The notes under the pieces are model-generated. The model was given only the letters and a program-made list of their open reading frames with translations. It was not told where the DNA came from and did not search any database. Below are positions 22,794 to 34,431 of a stretch of DNA of 64,000 nt, piece by piece. The number at the start of each line of letters is the position of its first letter. The stretch's first letter is position 1. The position numbers and the translations under genes are program-made. The DNA lies in NCBI RefSeq assembly GCF_029633865.1, contig NC_079214.1:27801411-27865410 (forward strand), given 5' to 3'. The stretch comes from Lampris incognitus (Eukaryota; Chordata; Actinopteri; Lampriformes; Lampridae).

Positions 22794-24368
22794 CAAACCC
22801 CAATGCCAGTGAAGTTGGGACGTTGTGTAAAACGTGAATAAAAACAGAATACAATGATTTGCAAATCCTTTTCGACCTATATTCAATTGAATACACTACA
22901 AAGACAAGATATTTAATGTTCAAACTGATAAACTTTATTGTTTTTTGCAAATATTCACTCATTTTGAATTTGATATCTGCAACACGTTCCAAAAAAGCTG
23001 GGACAGGGGCAACAAAAGACTGGGAAAGTTGAGGAATGCTCAAAAAACACCTGTTTGGAACATTCCACAGGTGAACAGGTTAACTGGAAACAGGTGAGTG
23101 TCATGCTTGGTATAAAAGGAGCATCCCCAAAAGGCTCAGCCGTTCACAATCAAGGATGGGGCGAGGTTCACCACTTTGTGAACAACTGCATGAGCAAATA
23201 GTCCAACAGTTTAAGAACAACGTTTCTCAATGTACAATTGCGAGGAATTTAGGGATTTCATCATCTACAGTCCATAATATCATCAAAAGATTCAGAGAAT
23301 CCGGAGAAATCTCTGCACGTAAGCGGCAAGGCCGAAAACCAACATTGAAGGCCCGTGACCTTCGATCCCTCAGGCGGCACTGCATTAAAAACCGACATTC
23401 TGTAAAGGATATTACTACGTGAGCTCAGGAACACTTCGGAAAACCATTGTCAGTTATCACAGTTCGTCGCTACATCTACAAGTGCAAGTTAAAACTACCA
23501 TGCAAAGAAACGCCGCCGGCTTCTCTGGGCCCGAGCTTATCTGAGATGGACTGATGCAAAGTGGAAAAGTGTGCTGTGGTCTGACGAGTCCACATTTCAA
23601 ATTGTTTTTGGAAATCATGGATGTCGTGTCCTCCGGGCTAGAGAGGAAAAGGACCATCCAGATTGTTATCAGCAAAAAGTTCAAAAGCCAGCATCTGTGA
23701 TGGTATGGAGGTGTGTTAGTGCCCATGGCATGGGCAACTTGCACATCTGTGAAGGCGCCATTAATGCTGAAAGGTACATACAGGTTTTGGAGCAAAATAT
23801 GCTGCCATCCAAGCGACGTCTTTTTCAGGGACGTCCCTGCTTATTTCAGCAAGACAATGCCAAGCCCCATTCTGCACGTGTTACAACAGCTTGGCTTTGT
23901 AGTAAAAGAGTGCAGGTACTAGACTGGCCTGCCTGCAGTCCAGACCTGTCTCCCACTGAAAATGTGTAGCGCATTATGAAGAGCAAAATACGACAGTGGA
24001 GACCCCGGACTGTTGAGCAACTGAAGTCGTACATCAAGCAAGAATGGGAAAGAATTCCACCTACAAAGCTTTAACAATTAGTGTCCTCAGTTCCCAAATG
24101 CTTGTTGAGTGTTGTTAAAAGGAAAGGTGCTGTAACACAGTGGTAAACATGCCCCTGTCCCAGCTTTTTTGGAACGTGTTGCAGATATCAAATTCAAAAT
24201 GAGTGAATATTTGCAAACCAACAATAAAGTTTATCAGTTTGAACATTAAATATCTTGTCTTTGTAGTGTATTCAATTGAATATAGGTCGAAAAGTATTTG
24301 CAAATCATTGTATTCTGTTTTTATTTACGTTTTACACAAAGTCCCAACTTCATTGGAATTGGGGTTTG
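22794..24368 (+). mobile_element. Tc1-like transposon B with long inverted repeats (decayed)
   Basis: TA dinucleotides flank the element (22792-22793, 24369-24370). The ends begin CAAACCCCAAT and form inverted repeats of about 210 bp (22794-23008 against about 24150-24368), far longer than in the short-TIR Tc1 at 32934. It encloses a transposase pseudogene on the plus strand. Confidence 0.9.
23156..24145 (+). pseudogene. Tc1-like transposase (frameshifted)
   Basis: ATG at 23156. N-terminal helix-turn-helix DNA-binding region (CTIARNLGISSSTVHNII), then a basic linker. Catalytic motifs are recognisable: Asp in LWSDESTF (about 23577), Asp in QQDNAKPHS (about 23850), Glu in SPTENV (about 23960). 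The reading is broken by a TGA at 23420-23422, a frameshift around 23500, a TAG at 23967-23969 right after TENV, and a further stop at about 24072. It is inactive. It would have cut and pasted the element at TA sites. Confidence 0.9.
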
Positions 24369-24370
24369 TA

Positions 24371-25239
24371 CCTTTGCACTAAATTGTGTTCATACAGATG
24401 TTTGTGTGTGTGTGTTAGTGTCTTTGTCTATGTGTGGGTGAGTGAATGCACATGCCTATTCTGTACTTCAACAAATGTTTTTTTCCATTTTAATGCACGG
24501 ATGAGTTGTGAATGTGTTACTAAAAATGTACTCAAGCACATGCACGTGCACTCACATACGCACACACGCACGCGCGCACACACACACTCTCAAGCTATTT
24601 ACAGCTCTCCCTCTAAAGCCAATGAAGGCTTGCTGTATCTAATGATGTCGAGGTGGATTGTATTACATGAGAGGGACAACACTAGCAAGTCTGCCATGTG
24701 CTACAGCATGCTGCTCTCAAGATATGAGCCATGTTTCCACCATACTGGAGTTGGTATAATATGACATGCTGTGAACCTGTTTCTACCAGGTAACATGATG
24801 AACTAACACTGGTCTGAAGTGATTGTATTGTATCTAGATTGTTTAGTGGTGTGCATGTCTGACAGCTAAAAAACACTTCATACCCTCTAGTAACTGAGAA
24901 TGTTGAATGATGGTTTGCAATGTTGTAACAGACACTGAATACCATGTGTTTTCTTTTATTTAAATGTTTATACTGACTAGCAATAGTTTTCATGCACAAT
25001 TTGAAAAAAAAACATCAGTATGTGTTGTTGACAGTAACTATGCATGCAGTGAAAATCTATAAATAAATAAAAACATTAAATGTTTCAGTTAGTATGGTAA
25101 GTTGTGAAATTATTTTATTTCAAACATCTGATATTTCTTTTTTACAAAAGTGATATGTCCATTCTGGAAAAATTGTCACCAATGTTCATTGTTTATGTAG
25201 TCCCACTGACAACTGCTTGTTGGTTTTATTGTTGGTTTT
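24371..25239. other. Region without a recognised gene
   Basis: It holds a (TG)n-like stretch near 24400-24440 and a (CA)/(CG)-rich tract at about 24545-24590. No coding exon was recognised. Confidence 0.4.
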
Positions 25240-25600
25240 GCGCATGGTGGCGCAGTGGTTAGCGCTGTCGCCTCACAGCAAGAAGGTCATGTGTTCGAAC
25301 CCCGGCGTTGGCCAACCTTGGGGGCCATCCCAGGTCATCCTCTGTGTGGAGTTTGCATGTTCTCCCCGTATCTGCGGTGGGTTTTCTCCGGGTGCTCCAG
25401 TTTCCCCCACCATCAAAAAGACATGCATGTTAGGGTTTATACTCCTGTCTGTGCCCCTGTCCAAGGCAATGGGAGAAGAACTGGAGTTGGTCCCTGGGCA
25501 CTGCATGAAGGTGGCAGCCCACTTCTAGCTACACAGATCACAGCCAGGGTGGTAAATTTGTAGTAACTGAATTTCACCAAGGGGATTCATAAAGGAAACT
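25240..25600 (+). mobile_element. tRNA-derived SINE, tail type 1
   Basis: The head has an A-box-like ggcgcagtggttagcgc and a B-box-like gttcgaacccc. The shared body is gtggagtttgcatgttctcc. The 3' part (aaggcaatgggagaagaactgg, then ccaaggggattcataaa) matches the minus-strand copy at 39771-40138. Confidence 0.75.
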
Positions 25601-25713
25601 TAATTTTAATCTTTCACGTCAACAATCCTTTTCTAAGAGTAGATACCTCATTTGAATTAAAACTGCATTTCAGAAACTGTGTGTGTGTGTGTGTGTCTAT
25701 ATGCAAGTTCCAG

Positions 25714-28700
25714 ATGGTGGTGTTGGATGTAGTGATAATAGGGGGTGGTCCACATGCCCTGACCCTGGCCAGTTTGCTGTCCATCCCTTACCCTGAACCA
25801 AATTCAGACCCTGCATGTGGTTCAACCTTCACCCTCCCTGAGAGACCCCAACCAAAACAGGAGACATCTAAGACAACCCGCACCAGGAACACGAACAGGA
25901 GGAGGGCAAAAGCTAGTAAGCTTACAAAAGATATCAAACATCATAAGGGTAAGATATATGATTGTCTTTGAATGTAATTATCCTCTTTTGGACATGGCAT
26001 TATGAAGAAGACCTCAATTTTTATTATGTCTTCAATTCAACTCAGTTCAGAGTTCCGTTCAACTCAATTGTCATTGTACAGTGCACATGTACAAGTAAAA
26101 AGAGAGGGGAGCTTAGAGAGTGGTCCCCAAACTACGCCCCCCGGGCCAGATACGGCTCACCCCCACATTCTGGGTGGCCCCCCCGAAGCATTGTGTGTGA
26201 TATATTGTATCCAACCATCTGGTTTATTTAGTTCGACTTTCCACCCTAAGGTGCATTTCGCTTGAAATTCCAAATTTTTTCCTCTGCTGGCTACCATATT
26301 TAGATGGTCAGGTCGTCACCATAACAACTGTTCGCGCCGCAATTCGTGCCTCAAAAATATATAGTCACATGTTTTTTGGGGGGTTTTTTTAGTGCGATAA
26401 TTTTCTGTTATTTTCTGTTATTATGTCAAAGTTGAATCGTAAACGAAAAACTGATCATGAGTGCCGGGTGTTCAACGAACAATGGACTAATAATTATTTT
26501 ATTTTATTTTTTTGTTCAATGCTAGGACAAGGCAATTTGTCTGATATGCCAGGAATCGGTATAATGGTTTTCAAGGATTACAACTTGTGCAGACATTTTG
26601 AGACAAAACACAAAGACAAATATGGTAATCTGCAAGGGCAAGTGCAGACAGACAAGATAAGAAAACTAAGGGGTGTGCTAGCTACACAACAAAATACATT
26701 TTTTAAGGCAAGCCCAGCAGAACCAGTCATACCTACAGGCAAGCTTTCGTGTGGCGCGCCGCGAGACTGATAGCTAAGAACGGAAAGGCCTTTCACCAAA
26801 GGTGAGTTCGTAAAACAGAAAAGATGCCCTGTGTTGTGTGAGTTTTTCGGCAAGTACAACATGCACTGATATTAAGGACACTGCGCTGCTGTTAATTTTT
26901 ATTCGTGAAGTAGATGGGATCAATTTCGAGGTATCTGAGTGTAGAGCTAAATTCAGGCCAAATGTTTTGATAACTTGAAAAATAAAATTGCAATTGAATT
27001 CAGATTTCTATCTTTTTTTTTAAGTTTCAAATCTTATTTTCGGTTTCAGAATTGTTTTCACTTTCACATCTTTATTTTTTTTTTGTTTCGATTTTTTTTC
27101 ACTTTCACATCTTTTTTCGGTTTCAGAATTGTTTTCACTTTCACATCTTTTTTTCACTTTCGGATCACATGTTTTTCAGTTTCAGACTTTTGGCCCTGAT
27201 CTGGTGTGGGAGGTGTGGCATCAATTTAGCGGGGTGTGGAATCATATAAGTCATACGAAATGTAACTAGAGAACAAGAGAATAAAACGTAAGCGTGATTC
27301 TGGAGTTGCCTGTGTCATCGTGATATTAAAACCAAAGTTCAATACAGAACATTATCCATGGTGTCAGAAGTTTGGCGAGACGAATCCGTAAGTAGAAGAG
27401 ATAAACTACTTATAAAGTCGGAAAAAAGACTGGATTTGCCTACAGTAGCCAATGCACCTAACATGCTGCTAAGCTAAGTGAATCTGCTGGCTTGTTGACT
27501 CGCCTTCCATAGGGAGAGAGGAGAAATAACGAAACAATGGACAAGATATTTTCGATACCACCCCCGCCCAGGAAGCTTCAATTTTGACAAGCCAAGCAGT
27601 TGGACTCAATGGCTACGACGCTTCGAGCGATTCAGCGTGGCTTCAGGACTAGCAGAAAAGAGTGAGGAATACCAGATCAATTCGCTGCTGTATATCATGA
27701 GGAAGAAAAGTGATGACATTTTGAACACACTGACTTTGTCTGACGAACAGAAGAAGGAGTATGAAGATGTGTGTAAAGCCTTGGGAGATAATTTTATTTA
27801 TATGAGAGGGCCAAATTTAATAGCAGATATCAACAGCCAGGCGAATCAGCAGAAAAGTTTATCACTGATGCTTACAAGCTTGCGAAGCATTGTCAATATG
27901 GCATTCCGCTTGAAGAAATGATCAGAGATTGGATCGTAGTGGGAATCAGAGATGCAAAACTGTCCGAAAAATGACAGTATGAGCCAAATCTCACGTTGGC
28001 CAAAACAATAACACAAGTCAGACAAAATGAAGAAGTCAAGAAACGGCAACCACTGATTAGACGAGAAAATGCTGAAACAAAAGGAAGTAAATGTGGATGC
28101 TATAGCTGCAAGAAAACCCGGGAAGTTTAAGATGGCAGCGACAGCACAGAAAAATCACATTGCAGAGAACCGGAAGCTGCAAAAGATATGGGAGAAGCCC
28201 TCAGCATACATGGAAGCAGTGTCCAGCTAGAGAGGCAGAGTGTAGAAAATGCAAAAAGGAAGACCATTATGTAGCAGTGTGTAGGACAGTACAGATAGTG
28301 AAGGCAATTGAAGAAAGAGGTGGACCAGCAGAATGTGATTCATGGGAACAATTCAAAGTCAGAAATAAGACAGTATCTGGAAACAGGATATACAGTTGAA
28401 TGGAGAATTGACTAACTTTAAGTGAGATACAGGAGCGGCGGTCACAGCCATACCAGAATCCATGTACTCAAATGCCAGAGATGGTACTCTCCACAATGCA
28501 CAGCGAATGATAAGCAGTCCCAACAACCAACCACTCACTGTACTGGGCACGTTCAAAGCAAGTCTGAAAAAGGGCAAAAAATAAAACAGAGCAGGAAGTA
28601 TATGTAGTGAAGGATTTAGTGATGCCACTGTTAGGTCTCCCTGCTATCCAGACTTTGCCACTATTGCAACAGGTTGCAGCAGTCCATGCTATGGGAAACA

Positions 28701-31700
28701 AACTCAAAACAATGTTCCCAATGGTGTTCTCAGGCTTAGGGAAGCTGCAAGGTAGCTATAAAACAGAGTTAGCAGAGGGGGCAACGCCATATGCACTGTC
28801 AGCTCCTCGACGTGTAGCACTACTACCCCATCTGGACAAAGTGAAGTCAGAACTCCATAGGATGGAAAACATGGGAGGAGTCTAACAAATTCAAGAGTCC
28901 ACCGAGTGGTGTGCAAGAATGGTGGTCATGCCAAAGCCCAATGGAAACATTAGGATCTGCGTAGACCTAACAAGACTCAATGAAAGTGTGCGTCGAGAGA
29001 GACACATACTCCCAGCTGTGGATGACACACTTGCAAAGCTAGATGGAGCAGTAGTGTTCTCCAAACTGAACGCTACATCAGCACTTTGGCAAATACCCTT
29101 ACATAAAGGCTCTCAGCCCTTGACGACGTTCATTACACCTTTCGGCAGTTATTGTTTTAAGTGACTACCCTTTGGGATTTCCTCAGCGCCTGAGCACTTT
29201 CAGTTGAGAATCTCACAGATTGTTGCAGGCACACCAGGAACACTGTGCCAAAGACCAGATGGAGCATGATGAAAGGTTGTGTGAAGTCCTCCGAAAGTTT
29301 GAGAGTGCAGGTCTGACTCTAAATGAAAAATGTGAGTTTGGGTGAATGAAGTGAAGTCTCTGGGACATAAAATTAGTGCTCAAGGGATTGAGGCCGACCC
29401 AGACAAAATGAAAGCTATTATTAGCATGCCAGAACCTCACAATGTTGAAGGAGTGAGACGCTTTATAGGGATGGTGAACTACGTCGGCAAGTTTTCCCCT
29501 CACCTGCCCAGTCTCACAAAGCCTTTGAGAGACTCTTGAAAAATGACAGCACGTGGACATGGGACATGCAGCAAAAGACAGCCTTTGAAGAAGTAAAGAA
29601 GGAGCTCAGCTTGCCAACTATCTTAGTGCAGTATAGTTCGAAAAGAGAAACTTGTGTCCGCAGATGCATCGTCATATGGCCTTGGAGGAGTGCTAATGCA
29701 GTGACAGTCAGATGAAGAATACAGACCAGTGGTGTACATATCAGGGTTTCTGCTATATATAAATGGCTGTGGCGTGCCGCCATGACAAAATAAAAGCCAC
29801 CACTCCTTCAGAATGTTTTTTTTCCTTAAATTTCAGATGTTAGAACATTGGAAAGTATACTGTATGAATGAATATGTATATATGCGCACACATATACATT
29901 ACATACATATACAATGACCATAATCAAAGTTTGAAATGATAATTTAAATATCATGAAATGTTACACAATGCTGCAATGAGCTTTATTGTGAAAAAATGGG
30001 CACAGCAAGTGGCATCGCTTTACTGTGTGGCTTTACGGTGGCGCAAGCAAGAGCAGCAAGACAGAAAAGACAACAGGAAAGCCAGACCAAGAGAGATAGA
30101 GAGAGGAAGGTACCTAAGCAAGGCTAGGTGTGATTGCTTTTATGTTCAGACATACCTGCCAACATTAATGTTAGGCTGTGAAAGAGGGATATTTTCTGGG
30201 GCCTTAACGTTAGGGTTAGCTAATGTTGGAGAGCTAGCTAACGGGTGACGTTAACAATGCATAACGTTGGGTCGTCATGTTTTACATTTCAGATACGTTA
30301 TGAATAAATAGCATGAAATAATGTCACATAATGTTCAGTAGTAAAATATTCCTGTTTGCATTTTCAGATGAGTATATTAAAATATTTACAGAAGAAGAGG
30401 AAGGTTCCCGATGAGGAAGAGAGTCAGGTAATGTTTAGATAAGGAGAGGTTCAATGTTCTTCATTTATCTTGACATTATGCCCTGAAGTTTTGAAGGGAA
30501 AGAAATGATACTGATACTGTAATGTTGATGGTGGCTAGTACAATATTTAAATGTTCCTACCTGTGTGATAAAATATTGGTTTTGTGAGAGAATCTAATGT
30601 TACTCATTCTCAATTATATTAGACAAGTAGACAGGCAGAAGTAGTGGAGGAGGTGAGTAGAGGAGAGCAGAGTGAAGCAGGAGAGAGCTGCAGGGAAAAA
30701 GTGAGTGGAGGAAGAGAGAGGAGAAAAAGCAAAGCAAAAGACCAAGCACAGGGAAGCTGGCTGGAACCCTAAATGGCTTGAGATAAAAAAGTTCCACCCA
30801 TGGCTCTACCATACTGATCAAGGTGAATATTCAGCATTACAATATCATACAAGTTAGTGTTTTTCTATGTAATTTTAATTGAGCAATGACCAGTTAATGC
30901 CACTTGACGCTGTCCCTGCAGGAATGTTCTGCCGCTTATGCTGCCAACATAAACTCCAAAAACCAGAGTGGCACATCTACCTGCAGGCAGATGTGCTGCC
31001 ACATATGGCTCGACTCTCAAAGATTTTTCAAAAAGAAAATGTAAACTTCCTGGCCATCAAAGAGCAGGTACATTATAAGAATCTATCCCTAAACATTTTC
31101 CTCTCATAATTTTAAAGTAATAGAACCAATTGTAGCTTATTCAATCATTGACTGCAGTCAACAAAAAAGCTAAGCATTGTGTGACTGCCCTTATTAGGTC
31201 CCAGTGACAAAGGTATGCCTGAGGACCATCAGAGATGCAGCTGATGAACAGCCCCCTGGCTCATTCCTAGCCCGGATCCATGAGGACCTGGATGACCCTG
31301 CAGGATTAGGTGCCTTTAATATCACAGATGAGAAGGAGAGGCAGAGGAGAAACAGAGGCCTTCATTGTGCGTTCAGACCACAAGCCTCTGATCTCCTTGT
31401 TAGGCTCCTGACCACTTGATGACTTAACTCCAAGAATACTCAGATTCAGGCTGAGGATGATGAGGTTCACCTACCAAATCATTCATGTTCCAGGGAAACA
31501 GCTAGTGGCAGCTGATGCATTGTCACGAGCTCCACTTGGACCAGACAGCATGAAAGAGTGTGACACACTAGAAAGGTAGTGTAAAGTCTACATTGATTAT
31601 GTCATGGAGCACATTCCATCAACAAAAACTAAAGCAGAACAGAGATGCAACGACGAGACAACTTACACAGACAAGGGTTGCACAGTGCACAGGAAAGCAG

Positions 31701-32900
31701 TCCCTAAGAATCTCCCGCCATACTGGTCATACAGAGCAGACATGCGTAGACACATAGCAGATGGTATCCTACTAAAGGGGGAACGAATCCTTATTCCGTC
31801 GACCATGTGCAGAGAGAGATGCTTGAAAGAATCCACCATGGACACCAGGACATGACGAAGTGTAGGGCACAACAGTCCATGTGGTGGCCTAGGTTGACAA
31901 GAGATATCAGAGAGCTGGTGGAAAGATGTGACAGGTGCTGCCAGTTTTTCAGTTATTGAACAGAGCCTCTGATGACAACACCATTACCTGCAAGACCGTG
32001 GCAGAGAGTGGCTGCAGACATCTTTCAGTGGAGAAAAGGCCAATACTTAGTTGTAATTGATTACTTCTCAAGATATATTGAAGTAGCCAACCTTCCGACA
32101 CTCACAACTGCTACCACGGTGGAGAGGTTGAAAGTCATATTTGCCAGATTTGGCATTCCTGAGGTACTAGTGATGGACAATGGGCCACAGTTTGCCTCTT
32201 CTGAGTTTACAGCATTCACTCAAGAATATGACTTTGCGCATATCAGGAGTAGCCCCAGATATCCCCAGAGCAATGGTGAGGCGGAGAGAGCGGTGAGAAC
32301 AGTAAAACAAATACTGAGCAAGAATCAAGATCACCAGAAAACTCTCTTGGCTTACAGAACAACCCCGTTAGCTCATGGAGTCTCACCAGCACAACTGCTG
32401 ATGGGGAGAAGATTGAGGTCTACAGTTCCAGTCCCTCCTCGAACACTCAGACCAAAATGGCCAGACCTCCAAGCTTTTAAAAGGAAAGACATGAGGATGA
32501 AAGAGAACCAAAAGAAAGCTTATGGAGCAAGACACAAAGATATGGAGTTGCCGATACTTGAACCAGGCCAGAGAGTCTGGATCAGAACAGCAAAGACCAC
32601 TGGAACAGTACAAGCACCGGCTTCAACTCCAAGATCATACAAAGTAGAGACGGAGCTGAGAACACTGAGAAGAAACCGAGCTCAGCTTACTGCTCTTCCA
32701 GAACCAGACCAGCGTGATGAGATCCAGCCCGACCCTAATGTGACTGTGACCAGATCAGGGACAGTCTCCCATCCACCTGAAAGACTGGACTGGTAAAACG
32801 GGTCATGTTCCGTATTAGGAAGACCTGTGTGAAAAAGGACAGAATAAACCCCTGCAGCAGTGTCAGAAGGGTCAGGTAGTCCACCCTACCCTTCAGATTA

Positions 32901-32936
<36 letters not shown>

Positions 32937-34385
32937 TACCGTTCAAAAGTTTGGGATCACCCAAACAATTTTGCAGCAATTACAGCATTGCAGACCTTTG
33001 GCATTCTATCTGTTAATTTGTTGAGGTAATCTGGAGAAATTGCACCCCACGCTTCCAGAAGCAGCTCCCACAAGTTGGATTGGTTGGATGGGCACTTCTT
33101 GCGTACCATACGGTCAAGCTGCTCCCACAACAGCTCAATGGGGTTCAGATCTGGTGACTGCGCTGGCCACTCCATTACCGATAGAATACCAGCTGCCTGC
33201 TTCTGCTCTAAATAGTTCTTGCACAATTTGGAGGTGTGTTTAGGGTCATTGTCCTGTTGTAGGATGAAATTGGCTCCAATCAAGCGCTGTCCACTGGGTA
33301 TGGCATGGCGTTGCAAAATGGAGTGATAGCCTTCCTTATTCAGAATCCCTTTTACCCTGTACAAATCTCCCACCTTACCAGCACCAAAGCAACCCCAGAC
33401 CATCACATTACCTCCACCATGCTTAACAGATGGCGTCAGGCATTTTTCCAGCATCTTTTCATTTGTTCTGCGTCTCACAAACGTTCTTCTTTGTGATCCA
33501 AACACCTCAAACTTGGATTCATCCGTCCACAACACTTTTTTCCAGTCTTCCTCTGTCCAATGTCTGTGTTCTTTTGCCCATCTTAATCTTTTATTGGTCA
33601 GTCTCAGATATGGCTTTTTCTTTGCCACTCTGCCCTGAAGCCCAGAATCCCGCAGCCGCCTCTTCACTGTAGATGTTGACGCTGGTGTTTTGCGGGTACT
33701 ATTTAATGAAGATGCCAGTTGGGGACCTGTGAGGCGTCTGTTTCTCAAACTAGAGACTCTAATGTACTTATCTTCTTGCTCAGTTGTGCAACGCGGCCTC
33801 CCACTTCTTTTTCTACTCTGGTTAGAGCCTGTTTGTGCTCTCCTCTGAAGGGAGTAGTACACACCGGTGTAGGAAATCTTCAATTTCTTAGCAATTTCTC
33901 GCATGGAATAGCCTTCATTTCTAAGAACAAGAATAGACTGTCGAGTTTCAGATGAAAGTTCTCTTTTTCTGGCCATTTTGAGCGTTTAATTGACCCCACA
34001 AATGTGATGCTCCAGAAACTCAATCTGCTCAAAGGAAGGTCAGTTTTGTAGCTTCTGTAACGAGCTAAACTGTTTTCAGATGTGTGAACATGATTGCACA
34101 AGGGTTTTCTAATCATCAATTAGCCTTCTGAGCCAATGAGCAAACACATTGTACCATTAGAACACTGGAGTGATAGTTGCTTGAAATGGGCCTCTATACA
34201 CCTATGTAGATATTGCACCAAAAACCAGACATTTGCAGCTAGAATAGTCATTTACCACATTAGCAATGTATAGAGTGTATTTCTTTAAAGTTAAGACTAG
34301 TTTAAAGTTATCTTCATTGAAAAGTACAGTGCTTTTCCTTCAAAAATATGGACATTTCAATGTGATCCCAAACTTTTGAACGGTA

Positions 34386-34431
<46 letters not shown>

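Noticed and set aside
25240-25330. Possible tRNA gene
   Set aside because: It has A/B-box-like motifs but no cloverleaf-length gene, and it repeats four times with the same body, so it is a SINE head.
26975-27249. Phe-rich open frames
   Set aside because: Low-complexity pyrimidine repeat, not a protein gene.
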